Part shown: piece after piece, positions 11,772-24,875 of the stretch | Layout: each line of letters starts with the position of its first letter | How positions within the stretch are numbered: the stretch's first letter is position 1 | Origin: Episyrphus balteatus | Taxonomy: Eukaryota; Arthropoda; Insecta; Diptera; Syrphidae | Assembly: GCF_945859705.1 (NCBI RefSeq) | Contig: NC_079134.1 | Span: 166,133,718 to 166,197,717 of the forward strand | Direction of reading: 5' to 3' | DNA length: 64,000 nucleotides | The notes under the pieces: model-generated | The model's database searches: none | Seen by the model: the letters and a program-made list of their open reading frames with translations, nothing else | What the model was told of the DNA's origin: nothing | Translations under genes and position numbers: made by a program

Positions 11772-13599
11772 GTAACTCTTTATTAAATTGCTACGTACCC
11801 TCATCTCTATCTCGAAAACGCCTCACAAGTATGGACACTGGACACAGCCTTCTACGAAATCCATGAGAATCGTATTGAATCAACACAATATAATTTCATT
11901 CGTTTCTCTCTTAAGGCTCTCCTTTGTTTGATCATCGGATTATTCTACTCCAAATCCAAACATTTCATCAAAGGCTTAAATGATTAAGTTTTTCTCCATC
12001 AACTTATCAATGGCCAACTTGATGCTCCAGGTTTGTTGTCTGTATCAGGATATAAATTACCTGTGATAAAGAGCGAATTTTATAGATTAGTGATAGCAGT
12101 GAGCAGCACATAATCAAAGCAGCTATTAAAAGCTACCATTTAATCATTCTTTTAATAGTAGTTAAAGCAGGACATTAAATCTTTAAATTTCTCCCTAATT
12201 TGAAATATAATTGAAAACATGGAATCAAAAATAAGTAAAGAAGAAGTTACCTTATTCTCAATTTTTAATAAGAAATTAGGCACTGCACTGAAACAATGGT
12301 ATTTCAAATTGAACCTCTCTGTTTTGTCATCAGGACAGCAAACTTTTCTCAACATCTTTGTTTTTTTATCGTTGGTCAAATTATTGAATATGAGGAACCG
12401 AATGCTCACAAAAACGAAATGCAATCTAAAGAAGCCGAGAAAAAGAGCAGTGAATTTATACAAAGAACAGAGAGCAGCTTTGATTTTAAAAGCAGTGAAA
12501 TCTCTATAAGAGCATTGAACATTTTTACTTTTCTCTCTGTTCACTCGATTGGTTTATATTTTTCATCGTTAATAGTAGAAGACAACAAAGAACACAGCAA
12601 ATTAAATTGTTTTCGATTTTTGCTGAGGACAGAGCAGTGGACATTGTTACTGTTCACTGCTCTGTGAAAGAGCAGAGTGATTGAAAAGAGCTATCGCAAT
12701 AGCAGCCTCAGCTCTAGTTCGGATGCTTTTCCGATATTTCCAGCATTGATTCTTAGATACATGTTTTGGACCTTTCGAAAATCTGATGATTGAAATTTCT
12801 AAGCACAGAAATTTGTTCTACATGCAACAGAAAAAAAAAAAAAAACATTGAAATATTTTCCACACGAAAGAATAAGGCATTGTGACGGTACCTAAATCTA
12901 CAAAATGCGACATCTTCTACATGAGTATAAGGGTTTGAAAAATATAAAGTCCCCAATTCCATTTCATTTAACATGTAATTTGAGTGCCAAAATCTAACAA
13001 AGTGCTTTTCCGACTAATGTGATACGAGTATATGTATCTCTCTAAACCAAATCACCAGTCAAACATTTTACAAGACACTTAATTCAGAATATTATTCTCA
13101 TCTCTCGTCCTCCCTATCTATCAACAAAAAGCAACCTAAACAAACAAAACATTTGTCATCCACAAAAACTGAAAAAAAAAAGAATTAAAAAAGGAAAAAG
13201 ACCCATGGGATTGAAAATTTAGCCCCAAGAGCTCATTGCTAATCCATTTTGAAAATTGTTCTCTCTTTTTTTTGTGTGTTTATTTATCTCTCTATCTCCC
13301 TACACAATAAACTTATTCATGCTAGGATTTCAATTATCCCAACACCAACCCCACCTTTGGGGGAAAAAAATATATCCACCCACTCAACACAGCCTTCCCT
13401 ATATTCTACACAAGCCCTTTCCTCTCCCCCTCAAACAAAGTCATATAAAAGACAAAGCAATGCATTTCACATCAATTCAAATGTGAAATAAATCAAAATA
13501 AAAACATCACGTTTGTCCCTTTCGCCTGCGGTGATTTCTATAAAAATGTAGACATAAACGTTTTGTACTGGTTCATCTCGTATCACACAGCGTTATACA
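11772..13599. other. No gene supported
   Basis: Overlapping frames of 96-130 residues at 12152-12667 run on both strands through the same DNA, are AT-biased and show no domain. The segment 12470-12720 repeats AGAGCAGTG and AGCAGTGA motifs and has a small hairpin (AGAGCAGTG facing CACTGCTCT near 12630-12665), so it may be transposon-derived. Confidence 0.4.
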
Positions 13600-15140
13600 T
13601 TTTCACATGTGATGAGAATGAGAGAGAGAGAATTGTGAAGCCAGGCATAGAGAATGATTTTCAAACTTGTGAATCGTGAGTTGTGAATCGTGAACGTGAT
13701 ATGTGTAATGCATAAGGACACTCGAAAGTCCTGCGGAAAAAAGAGCAATCAACAAGAAGAAGGCACCAGGAAATAATACACACACGGATACGGACGCAGC
13801 TTAAGCGATAAATAAATGGCTACCGTTCTCATTCTCATTCTCACTCTCTAACACGTAACACGTTAAAACGTTAAACCAGCCGCACTTGCAGCATTCACAG
13901 TTAGTTGAAGCATCAACAATCAAAGAGAATGTACTATGAAAAAGTACTTCACATCCCAGAACGAAGACCGAACCGAGTAGAAGCCAGAATATACCCAGAA
14001 CCATCCCAGGACTCCAGGAACAGTTTTCTACTATCATCATTTAAAGGATTTCCAACCAGCAGCAGGTAGATGGTAGATCCTTGTTCCGTTGTCTTCGTCG
14101 TCTTTTGCTTTCACGCTGTCATTATAGTGAATGGTTTTCTTCCACTATATGATATTCTCTCACCGCTGCTCACCCATCAGCCAGCATTAGTGTAGTCAGA
14201 GCAACCAGCGGCGAAACCAACCAAACGCGTCCAACAAACACCACACAAGCGAAGCGTCAGTCACACAGTTCACCTTGAGTTATTGCTCCATATTTTTGTT
14301 TTCATTGGATCCGCTCTGTGTCCTTTTTTGGAATCCTTACCGAAGCTAAAGTTATCCCATTTTCCTCCCTGCTTTACCCATCTCCCGACGCCAATCTCGC
14401 AATCCCTGGGCCCCAGACCCATCACACCGTTCAGATTCAACGAAGACCGAATGACGCTCTCTATGGGATACTTCTAGACTTCCACATGAATCGTTTGGTG
14501 GCGCTGCGAACGAACTGTGGCAACCAGCCAACCTGTATACCAGATTGTCTACTCAATGTTATAGCAGAAAAAAGGACCCTTTTTTTTATTATGTACCCAG
14601 GACCTGTCACGGGGAATAGGGATAAAGGGACATGACACGTGGGGGGAATCAATCACATAAATTGTTTCGTCGTTTTTGTGCTCCATTCCGTTGTTGGACG
14701 GATGGGTTGGGTATGATGGTTCGGCTGGATGGTAGTTTCAGGATGATTTTTTTTTTTAATACTTTCTTTTTGCTATGCCAAAGGAGCCGTGAAATGAAGC
14801 CTTTAAGGAGCTCGAATACCGGTCTTTTAATTTATATACTACATTCCTTTCGAAAAAGCAGAAGTTCTTCGATGTTTGGAATTGGAATCGGGGGCGGTGA
14901 GTGGGTATAACTCGTGTGTAGCTTTGGGTCTTGTCTCTTTAAAGAGACCCTTTTTGGTATCCTTTAAAGTTGACTTTAGCTTTCTTCTTGTTCGAGAGAT
15001 TATGATGACGGTCCTTTGCCTTGAGGGTACGGAGGATGATGTGCGATGTAGCGATTTTGGAGAATTGATTGGGTGATTCGTCAGGATAGCAAATTGAATA
15101 GATTCACCCCATTTGATGAGAAAATTGTTATTTAGAGACA
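13600..15140. promoter_or_regulatory. Balanced-composition island, possible regulatory or 5' untranslated DNA
   Basis: This 1.5-kb stretch is less AT-rich than its surroundings. It contains GAGAGAGAGAG (about 13620-13631), a possible GAGA-factor site, and GAAGCGTCAGTCACACAGTT near 14250, which includes an initiator-like TCAGT. Many overlapping frames of 60-105 residues on both strands show no domain. I cannot assign a transcript. Confidence 0.3.
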
Positions 15141-15745
15141 CGATTTGAGACGCTCTTCGGTCTTTTCTTTACTTTAACTTTAAATCGTCGTGCACGTTGT
15201 AAAGATATCTATAGGTTTCATTCTTCTCTTTAATTAAAATTTTGTAAGTATACATTGGATTTTAAAGGTAAATCCCATTCCGAAGGAAATTAGAAAATCC
15301 TTCCTGTACAGAGCCTTTTTTGTGCTTTTGAAGAAGAAGAAGAAGATATTTTCTCTTTGTTGTCCTTTGACTTTGTTTCATCCACGGAGTTGGCTAATTA
15401 ACGTTGATGTCGCTGGTGAAGATATACCTTTTGTCAGCAGGCGATCTGCGAGTGTTGTGTTGTGAGTTATTTTTTTTTTTTTTTGTTTAAGGTTTCGGAC
15501 ATTTCAAAGAAAAAGTATTTCATTTATATTCTTGTCTGGCTTTGGTTTAAGCAATAAAAAAAGTTAACAAAAAAAAAAAATAAATCCACGGCCACGAGTT
15601 ATATGAAATAGCTCATGTTTTTAAATGGTGGACATTTTTCATTAAGAACATGATGGATAAGTGTCCTTTGAGGACGAACGAGGATTACAAATTACTGAAA
15701 AAGTAATATTCTTTTAACTCCAGTTGAAACATAAGGCTCCCTCTT
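15141..15745. other. AT-rich, no gene seen
   Basis: Contains GAAGAAGAAGAAGA near 15331 and a poly-T run near 15475. No open frame or repeat of note. Confidence 0.4.
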
Positions 15746-16535
15746 TTTAGTTAAGTCCAGTTAGAACATTTTATACCAATCAGTATTTAAAAAAAAACTC
15801 GAGTTTATTTTATAATTACATTTTTTTTTTTTTCAAAGTTTGCTGAGTTAACACTCGTGTTAAACGAATATCATTCATTTATACCAGTTAGCTATATGGT
15901 TAGTGGTATAAATTGTACAAGTTTTATTTTAAATTAAATCATAAGTTTATAGCAAAATCTCTTTCTTTTAGACTAGTTTAATTTTTTTTTATAAATGGTC
16001 TAAATATGTTAAAAGGTAGTCTACAGTATGAAAGCGTTGAAAAACTCCAAGCTTACTTACTGAGTGTTCATGTCATGCGTTTAAAAAATAATATTTTTTA
16101 TTAGACCAGTTTATACCAATCAGCGAAAAAACATTCCTAATTCGATTTTGCTTAATGAATAGCCTTAATTTTTCATATTAAGTGCTTGAACAAAAGTCAT
16201 CCATTTCTTGTGATTTAAATAAATAATTTTTGACGTACTTTAATTTATACCAGTTAAGGACTCGTGTATCTACTAGATATGCTCACAAATAATATACATT
16301 TGTGGTTTACATCACAAAATCTTTGTAAGCAAAAAAAAATCTAATCGCTTTTGCTGAATGTTAACACGTCTATAAGCTTTTTGTTGTGACCGTTTTATAC
16401 CAATCAGTTTATACCAATGAAGTACTATTTAAAAAAAAAAAACTTAAACACACAAAAATAACCACCTGAAAATAATGTTTGTGTCCTATTATCAAAGCGT
16501 TTTAATTTTAGACCAGTTTATACCAGTCACTGGAG
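15746..16535 (+). repeat. Diverged repeats sharing TTTATACCAATCAG
   Basis: TTTATACCARTCAG or TTTATACCAGTTAG occurs near 15771, 15880, 16111, 16246, 16396, 16410 and 16520, mostly spaced 110-230 bp. Several copies are preceded by TTAGACCAG. The material between is AT-rich and poorly conserved. It looks like an old tandem array or a clustered binding motif. Confidence 0.55.
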
Positions 16536-18639
16536 GGCACTTTTATGCTTTCACTTAATTTTTAAACAGAACAAGAATTGAAGAAATAAGTTTCATATTA
16601 ACTGTCAAGCATTTCTTTCATTTTTTTGATCTATTTTTTGTATTGTCAAATATGTCAACTGAACATCGGTATCAAATTATACCTATTTTTGTAGATATTT
16701 GTTTTGCTTTGAGTTGTAGATAATAATCCCTGCTTTGAAGGTCTAAGGATTTGGAATTCGCTGTATCCAATGAATATTCTTCGTTGACTAACGGAAATTA
16801 AAGTAATTTTTTGATATATTCGGGATATTAAAATCTTGTACAAAACGCAGAAAATTTTATTGAATAATGCCCGAAGTAAGAATAAAGGGTAGGCTGCCTT
16901 CAAATCTTCCTATTCGGACATACTGACAAGAAGGAACAGAAATTAGAAATTATTGTTCTTCATCCTGTAGAATAAATGAATGGCGACTTCATCTACTCCT
17001 TCTCAAGTATATTTTCCTAAAAAACCCTACTCAACTCAAATATTAATGCCATTACGGTCGTTATACCTCTTTGCTTTTCAAAATCAATGTCCATTGCTAC
17101 AGTAGTATCTTGTAATGAAATCTCTCGTTCTCTTGTTATTCATTATTATAACAAGGGTACAAAATTTTAACCCTCCCTTAAGTGCGCGCGAAAACTTAGA
17201 TCCAAAGAAAATACCTAGTACATTGTAAAAGGCTTTATTCTGTCCATATTAAATTTGACTTGGCTATGGATGGTAATATTTAGAAAGACTCACGAAATGG
17301 AAGGAAAATCTTTGATGTAACAAGGGTAGTTAACTAATAATAATAGCTTTCATGTTGCAAACTAATTTTCGCAAAATGGCCGAAATTTAAATGTTGGTAG
17401 GTTTTAGTATAACTTTCTTCTTGTTCTGTTGGTAAGGGTTTTTATTGAAATTATCAGGCATAGACATAGATACATTCACGATATTTTACTTTGCAGCTTG
17501 TTCGCAGTTGTTTTGTAAATTTGAATATTTTCTACTCAAAAGTCAGAAGTCATAGTCTTAGTGTTAGTGCGGGGAATGGAAAAGCCTTTCTTAAGTTTCT
17601 ACTGTTTATATTCACTAAATTTGTAGTCCTTGTAATAATAAAATCAATAACCACCTTAATAACTATAACAAAAACGTGATAAGGTTGCCGTCCTATAAAT
17701 CTTAGGGAGTCAGGGTTGCCAAGTTTAAAAACGTGATGTTTTTATCCTTAACTAATTTTCCTTATAAATTATAATCAATGAATAATTATTCCTATATAGG
17801 TACAAATGGAGTGTTCTTTCAACAAAATTTTTCAGCTGCCCTATTTCAAGAAAATATTAACTTTTGCAGTGCTTTCATGAGAACTGGCAGAATAAATTTT
17901 TTTTTATGAAAACACTCATGTGTAAGTCAACCAATTTTAAAGTTTACGTTCCATAAACAAATCGTTCAAAGAATTTATCCCAACTCGTTATTCCTGAAAA
18001 AAAAGTAATTTCCAGCCAAAAAAAAACTGACTTTAATTTTCTTTTGAATCAACTTTTTGAACTTGAATAAAAATTAAATTTTAAAAAACGTTATGAAATA
18101 ATTAAATTAATCAAACAATTTGATGCAGCTTCCTGAAGCCGCAACCTCGAAAAATGTTACCATGGAATGAACTTAAAGAAGAAAGATTGATGCTTGGCTT
18201 CATCCTAAAAAAATTAATATTCTAAAACATACCTATTGACAAATTAAGAATAACGTTAAATCAATCAATCAATAAAATTAAATCAAATTATAATTTGTCT
18301 AAGCAAAAAAAATAACAAAAATCAAATAATACAAAAAACAAAAATGAAATTTGCTCCTCAAAAAAATTATTTTTTTTATTAAGATTCATTTAAAAACAAA
18401 TAAATAATTTTTTTTTAAATAATTTTTGAATAAAAAAAAATAATAAATATTCGTATGATAATTCGTAAAATAATTTTTGGATTTAATTTAATTTAATTTT
18501 TTTTTTTTTTTTGAAAAATCAAATTTTCTGAAATTTTGGTGTTAGATGTTGTATTAGTTCCTATTTAATGACATACCAACTTAATTTAAGTAATTTTGTT
18601 TTTTCAAAAAATTACTATTTAAAAAAAAAGTTTTTTTTT
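16536..18639. other. AT-rich, no gene seen
   Basis: Short frames only (62 residues at 17491; 82 residues at 16655), with no domain. An AGTCAGGGTTGCCAAG sequence near 17708 resembles transposon boundaries but has no partner. Confidence 0.35.
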
Positions 18640-18812
18640 TTAAACGGCTCTAACGATTTTGAAGTTTTTTTTCTCAAAATGCATCTCACAAAAAAAAATC
18701 TTCACGTTTTTTTATTTTTTTTTATTTACATAAATCAAATTGGTAGGTATATAAAAAGGTTTAAAAATTTTAGCAATTTGAACTTTTAGAACATGTTTGT
18801 GCGACCCAGTCG
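18640..18812 (+). mobile_element. Fragment of the same retroposon-like family, ending in a giant TTTTA tail
   Basis: AAACGGCTCTAACGATTTTGA at about 18642 and GTGCGACCCAGTCGT at 18800-18812 both recur in the 36.6-37.2 kb element in the same order. The TTTTA array begins immediately after, exactly where the short TTTTA tail lies in the other copy. Confidence 0.55.
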
Positions 18813-19095
18813 TTTATTTTATTTTATTTTATTTTATTTTATTTTATTTTATTTTATTTTATTTTATTTTATTTTATTTTATTTTATTTTATTTTATTTT
18901 ATTTTATTTTATTTTATTTTATTTTATTTTATTTTATTTTATTTTATTTTATTTTATTTTATTTTATTTTATTTTATTTTATTTTATTTTATTTTATTTT
19001 ATTTTATTTTATTTTATTTTATTTTATTTTATTTTATTTTATTTTATTTTATTTTATTTTATTTTATTTTATTTTATTTTATTTTATTTTATTTT
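18813..19095 (+). repeat. (TTTTA)n microsatellite, about 56 perfect units
   Basis: About 283 bp of uninterrupted TTTTA repeats. Two frames stay open through it because a 5-bp unit translates as a 5-residue repeat (FILFY); these are not genes. The array follows the conserved tail of a dispersed element. Confidence 0.97.
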
Positions 19096-19697
19096 TACTT
19101 CAACTGAATATTAATGGTTTAATTAAATTAAATTGTCAAAACACTTTTTTTGAAAAGTTGGTATCTTAAAGAAAAAAAAGAAAAATATTTTAAAAATTCA
19201 AGTTTTTTTTTTAGAAAATGTTGTTTCTATTTCTTTGAAATCGAGTTTCACGTCAGTATAAAGCTAAAAACATTAAAAAACGGGGTTTTGTGTGGTATCA
19301 ATGATGGATTTCGAAAAAAATTAATTAAAATTAAAAATTAACCTTTTTTAGATTTCTCCACCTCAATTCTCAACATTTGTAATTCTTTAAAATGTGCAAA
19401 GAAAAATATGCCAACTTATTTATTAGAAAAAAAAAAAGAAAAGATTTTTTCTATTGTCACGGGTGTGATAAGAGGTAAGGTATGTATTTTTGTATTAAAA
19501 TGATTTGGTTTCCCTTGGCAACTTCTTGTTCGGGTAAGATACGTGCGAATTGTTCTGAAGGAAAATACATTTTTAAGGTAGATTCCAAAAAAACCAAAAA
19601 CGGATAACATATTTTTTTTAATGAAAAAAAAAGTAAAAATTCGCTGCCTGAGTGATTTCAATCATATAAAACAAAATATAGCTATTTATTCTAAAGA

Positions 19698-19820
19698 GCC
19701 AATTTCTTTCAATAGCTAGATAAACCCCAGTTAAGGTTTATTCCTACGAATAAAAGTTTTTTTTTTATATTGACATTTATTCCTCTGATAGTCTAACTGA
19801 CGATTGAAAAATCCGTGCTT
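19698..19820. mobile_element. Small MITE-like hairpin element, copy 1
   Basis: TTTCAATAGCTAGATAAACC opens and CTAACTGACGATTGAAAAAT closes an imperfect inverted pair. The same blocks (TTTATTCCTACGAATAAAAG, TGACATTTATTC, GATAGTCTAACTG) recur at 40741-40860. Confidence 0.6.
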
Positions 19821-21931
19821 AAAATTAAAAATAATAACAAAATAATACAAAATTTAATATAAACATATTAGTTTTTCTTTGCTGACCTTGAACAATCCAC
19901 ACTTTATTGATTTAAACTTTTGTGTAAAAAATCAATTCAGTTAACTGGATTGGATTCTTGAAATACTCGGTTAATCTTCTCATAAGTTAATGAATTTGTG
20001 CTGGTTTCTCATGGAAATAAGAAACATTTAAATTAAAGAATGGGATTTATTGCTTGTATCTTCATTAAGCGTCTTATTCCTAACGGCGTAATTTCTTAAC
20101 GAGCGAATCCTTTGACCCACAAAAATCTTTCAATAACTTTCTCAATTTACAAACAAAAGAAAACGAAATGAATTTTAAATTGTTCACTGAACTCAATTAT
20201 ATTTCTTTGAATATTTTTAAAAAAGTGAAAACAAAAAACTGGGATTGGGATACCATATACACCAACCAAAACCCAAAACTACAAAATGAAATGTATACCC
20301 TTGCCGCTCTTATTTAAATTTTGTTTACATCAATAGAAATTTCAAAAAGTTCGAGTAATGGCCATTCAACATTTCTTCACCGAATAAAAGAAATTCCCTT
20401 TCTTCTTCACTATATATCCCTCCCAAAAAGAAATCCATTCATTTCCGCATAAATTTAAGATTGATGAAGTTTTCAAGATTACAGGAAAATTTTCGTCGAA
20501 TACAATATTTATCCTTCAGAAGTAATGTTGAAGACGAAATATAGAAAAAAAAATTATATAAATAAACCAGAGGATAAAAGGTCCACCCAAACTCGACAAA
20601 AAAAAACTTATCGCATTCTGTCCTTTCAACTCTGAATGATGGAAATAGATTTTTGATACAAACAAAACAGATTCAAAAAAAAAAAAAACCAACAAGCGAA
20701 ATATCAACCCTAGGGCACTCACTGTGTCTGAGCGTAGAATAAATATAAAAAGGAAGGGCAATCGGAAAGGGATCGGCAACGTCACGGACGACCCGACCCC
20801 ATACGTGTTGAAAATATTCGCTCGCTATCCGCTATCCTGGGGCTCTATCAGTGCTGGTAGAGTGAACTGAATTAATTGAGAATTTTTTCCTCGTTGGTTA
20901 ATTTTTTATTTTTCGACATTAAAATGGATATGCGTACGAGTGTATCGTATGTCCTTGCTTTTGTTGTTGTTGTAGGCTTTTTTTTTTATTGACAACGGTA
21001 TTTAGTTTCATAATTATTTTCAATACATAAGTACACATATGGATGTCCTTAAATTCACCTGTGTGTCTTTTTTTGATAATTTTTTTTTGTGTTGCAAAGT
21101 GTGATTATTATTGAAAATGTTGAAGTTATTGTTGTTGGATTTGATTTCACCCTTTCTCCCCTATTTATGACTCCATACAATATGCATTTGGAATGTGTTG
21201 TTTATTTAATGTAAACATTTTTGGAATCTCTGGATATAGGCTTTGTATGGATGCATTGATTTGTTTGTTTTACATAACTATATTCAGTTTGCCATTGGGC
21301 AACAGTATTGCAATTTTAAACAAGACAAAAATCGATTGCTTATATTTATCCCCGAGTTGCAAGTTTATTGTCAGTCTTAATAAAGCTGAAAACCGCACGT
21401 ACTTTAAATTCAATAGGTATGATTTTGATGGTTGAATTTAAGGTTAAAACTTTGGAGGAAATGTTAGGTAGGTACTTCGTTATGGACAAATGTGATGCGG
21501 TTTTGATTTTTAAATTGTATGTGGTAGGTATTTGAAGTCCAAATAATTTTTAATAAAAAAGTCACGAACTGATTTCATGCGAAAAAAATTTAATTAAAAA
21601 TTCAAATTTTCTATAGAAAATGAAGGAATGGAACAGATGATAAATGTACATTGGCAATGCAGATTGTTTAGTATTAACAAAATTTTATAAGATATTTTAA
21701 ATTGAGTTGAAAAGCAGCAAGCAGCAAGAAGAGGGTAGTAAAATATAAAGTTGGTCTGGGCAATAAGGTCATACCCAAGGGAGATTTGAAATAAAATAAA
21801 AACTATTTATCCAAATGAATAAATTGTATTAATAAATTGAAAATTAGGATTCATTTTTAGGAAAAACAAATAAAACATAATGAGTATATTTATACTATAT
21901 ATATAAAGATATATTTAGAGCCTAACTATGA
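19821..21931. other. Mostly AT-rich; balanced patch at 20700-20950
   Basis: No gene seen. The patch 20700-20900 (GGATCGGCAACGTCACGGAC, CGCTCGCTATCCGCTATCCT, and an initiator-like ATCAGTGCTGG) is compositionally distinct and could be regulatory. The 89- and 80-residue frames nearby have no domain. Confidence 0.3.
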
Positions 21932-22917
21932 TAGGGGAGAGTGGGGCCAAATGTAACACTTTTTTCTAAAATCGATGGTTCTCCTACAAATTTGAAAGTG
22001 GGTCAACCAGACCTTTTTTAAATTAAAGACCCATGTTTTAGCTCCAAGATACATCATAAAAATTTAGCAAAACATAACGGTAATGTTGAAAAATAAAGCT
22101 TCCAAAAAAAAAATCGTGTTGTTTCAACTTACCCCACATACGGGGCAAAGTGTAACACATACCGGGGTAGGTTGTACCAAGAACTAAAAATAAGAGAAAA
22201 ATACCTTTATTTGTTTGTATTTATTTATTTTTAATTAATAACAATAAAAACAAACCTCAGTCATGAAATTTTGGTGCAAATTAAAAAAAAAAAGTGGAGC
22301 ACATCCAAGATTTCCAGAGAAAATTTGACAGTAGTCTTAAATTAAAGTTATTTGAATTCATAAATTGTTTTATAAGCTTTATGAATTCAAGTGGTGGTTC
22401 AAAAAGTGTTTCCAATTTCAAAATAAATACAAATTCAATTACAAGCATTCATATCCAGGGTTGTTAATTATATTAGGTAAACAATTTTTCAGTATAGGTA
22501 GGTTTTTACATGGTACAACTTGCCCCGGAAAAATGTTACAACTAGCCCCAGCATGAAATTTTTCAAACAAAATTAATTTAAAAAAAAGGCGAAACTGATA
22601 TAGACATAACATATACACGCAATTTGAGCCAAAACACAGTTGCATATAACAAAAAAACACTTAGCACTCTATATTTTTCGGATAAAGAGGTAGACCAAAA
22701 ATAAAATTAAAAAAAAAAGTTACAAACATGCATTTTTTGGACACCACTAGTGTAAATTCTTACCCTGTCCTCTAATCTTAACCTGAAGAAAATGTGCCGA
22801 TAGATATGCAAAAATTGAGCATTTTTCTCCTTTACGCGTTTCTTAATATTGAAAGGAACATCGCTTTTTTTAGCTGTTAATTCTTACCCCTGTTACATTT
22901 AGCCCCACTCTCCCCTA
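21932..22917. mobile_element. TIR DNA transposon, non-autonomous (~0.99 kb)
   Basis: The 26-bp ends TAGGGGAGAGTGGGGCCAAA... (21932-21957) and its complement (22892-22917) differ at one base. TA stands at both extremes, which fits a TA target duplication, as in Tc1/mariner, but could be part of the repeat. Interior motifs restate the ends (TACGGGGCAAAGTGTAACAC near 22140, GGTACAACTTGCCCCGG near 22512). No transposase frame. Confidence 0.75.
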
Positions 22918-23181
22918 CCGTCAAAATTTCAAAGTAATAAACTAAGATACCAACGGTTACTACAAGTTTTTTAAAGACTTTTGGCAACCCTACTTTACTC
23001 CATTTCGGTTCTGTAAAATTTTCACGAGAATCAATTTTCAAAATCGTATGTTTAGGTACGGGTTTATTTAATTTGATTTTTTAATGAAAACCTATCATTT
23101 TTAGGTTTTGAGCCATTTTTTTTTTTTTTTTTTTTTTTTTTAAGTGGTGTAAGTCCCCTTTTGGAAAAAAAATGAGTTTTT

Positions 23182-23345
23182 TTTTTTTAAAGAGGTCTAA
23201 TTTTAATTTTTTTTTTAACTAAATAAATAAATCAGTTCCTAATAAACTTGATTATTTATTAAAATAACTTAGTTGTTTTTGATTTAATTTTACATCTAAC
23301 ACTTAAAAATTCAGTTAGTAAAACAACTTCTATAAAAAAAATATA
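23182..23345 (+). repeat. Dispersed repeat, copy 2 (partner at 1316-1500)
   Basis: Same blocks and order as the copy near 1.3 kb, in direct orientation, preceded by a 26-base T run (23116-23141). It is diverged, with no terminal repeats seen. Confidence 0.6.
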
Positions 23346-23879
23346 GACTTATATTTAAGTAAAGTATTTATTTGTTATAATTTTTATTATTAAGGAAAGT
23401 GGTCCATTTAATAACATTTAAGAATTTAATATGTTAATATTCTGAAATGCATCACCTGAATTCCCTTACATTTATCTTAACTTAAAAAAAAAATTAAAAC
23501 AAAAACCCTTAAATATCTCGAAACATAAAAAAAATGGATTTATACAACTTTCAAATACAACATCTTATATTATAAAATCTATTTGGGTACTAACTATTTT
23601 TTAGTTTTTTTTTTTGCAATGGTTGAAAATTAAATTTCTTTTGGCAACCACCTCGCTTAACTTATACTGCTTTTTAAATAAAAAAAATATAGTTTTATGA
23701 CTCAAGAAACCCTATTACACTTCTGTCATCTGTGGCCTTTAATATTTTAATAAGTTAAGTTTCTGAACTTCTTAAATGACAGCTGTCAGCTTTCTTGCAT
23801 CCATTAACGGCTTACGATTTTACTGATTCGTCATCGTGTTTACATTGACAAATGCTTTTATGGTAACAACATTTACTCT

Positions 23880-24180
23880 TCTAATAAAAAGTTTTTTTCA
23901 TTAATTATTGTTTAATTATTTAACTTATTATTTAATTATTAATTATTTAATTGATAGAGAGATAGATACAAAATTTTATTTCCAAAAAAATTCATACATC
24001 ATTAATTTAGATTCCTTAAGTCTTTTTTTTTTTATTATTTAATTGTTTAACTATTTAATTATTTAATTATAGTCATTTAATCATTTGATTTTATTTATGT
24101 ATTTATACATTCAATTATTTATACAGGGTGTCCCACAGTCACCCCCCAAATGAAAACCATGGATTCCTGAGGTCATTTGA
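23880..24180. repeat. ATTATTTAA-rich tracts ending in an ACAGGGTGTCCCAC motif
   Basis: Tracts of TTAATTATTTAA type occur at 23895-23955 and 24035-24120, then TACAGGGTGTCCCACAGTCA at 24122. CAGGGTGTCCCA is a common transposon or retroposon boundary in insects. A facing end was not found. The 61-residue minus frame at 24139 has no domain. Confidence 0.4.
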
Positions 24181-24714
24181 AGTCGAAAAACTTAAGAGGT
24201 AATTTTCTAGTTTTCGTCCCGTTTTCGAGTTACCACGGTTTTTATGATTTTTGCTCTCTTGTCCTTTATCTGGCCTTATCTTTGCCAAACTAAGTTTGAT
24301 TTGAAAGATTTTTTTTACAACCAATCAAGAATTTATTACAGTTTAAGTTTGGCTCAAAACTTTTTTTTCTGCGGACAACCGTTTTTCCACAATTTTGCAT
24401 CAAACACAATTTTCTTCGTTTTTTAAGTTGTTTTTTACACTTTCATATTATTTAAGTCAAAAAAACACGTTAATGAGTATTAATTTTTTGTCCTTTTTAT
24501 TAAAGCCCAGTTTATTTTCATAAAAAAAAATAAGTTTTATGTCATAAAAAAGGCTACTGAAAGTAATTAAAAAAAAAATAAACAAACTGAGTGAATTAAA
24601 AAAAAAATAATTTTTAAATAAAAAATTGATTTAAATGAATTAAAAACTTTTTCTGAGCTATTGTGGTTAAGAAAAGAACAAATAGATAAAGCTTTCAATA
24701 ATATCGTTACTCGT

Positions 24715-24875
24715 TACTTTCGTATGTTTCGCATTTTTTGCATATTTCGTATGTTTCGTGTGTTTCGCATGTTTCGTTACTTTCTCATGCTTCGTGTGTT
24801 TCGTACATTTCGTATATTTCATGTATTTGATACGTTTCGTATGTTTGGTATTTTAAGTATGTTTCGTACATTGGT
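24715..24875 (+). repeat. Degenerate TTTCGTATG minisatellite
   Basis: About 15 imperfect units of 9-12 bp around CGTATGTTTCG. The 72-residue Arg/Phe/Met-rich frame over it is generated by the repeat. Confidence 0.75.

Noticed and set aside
12152..12667. Overlapping frames of 96-130 residues on both strands
   Set aside because: Both strands are open over the same AT-rich DNA, with no domain or coding periodicity that I could recognise.
18793..19114. Two ~105-residue frames of FILFY repeats
   Set aside because: Pure translation of the TTTTA microsatellite.
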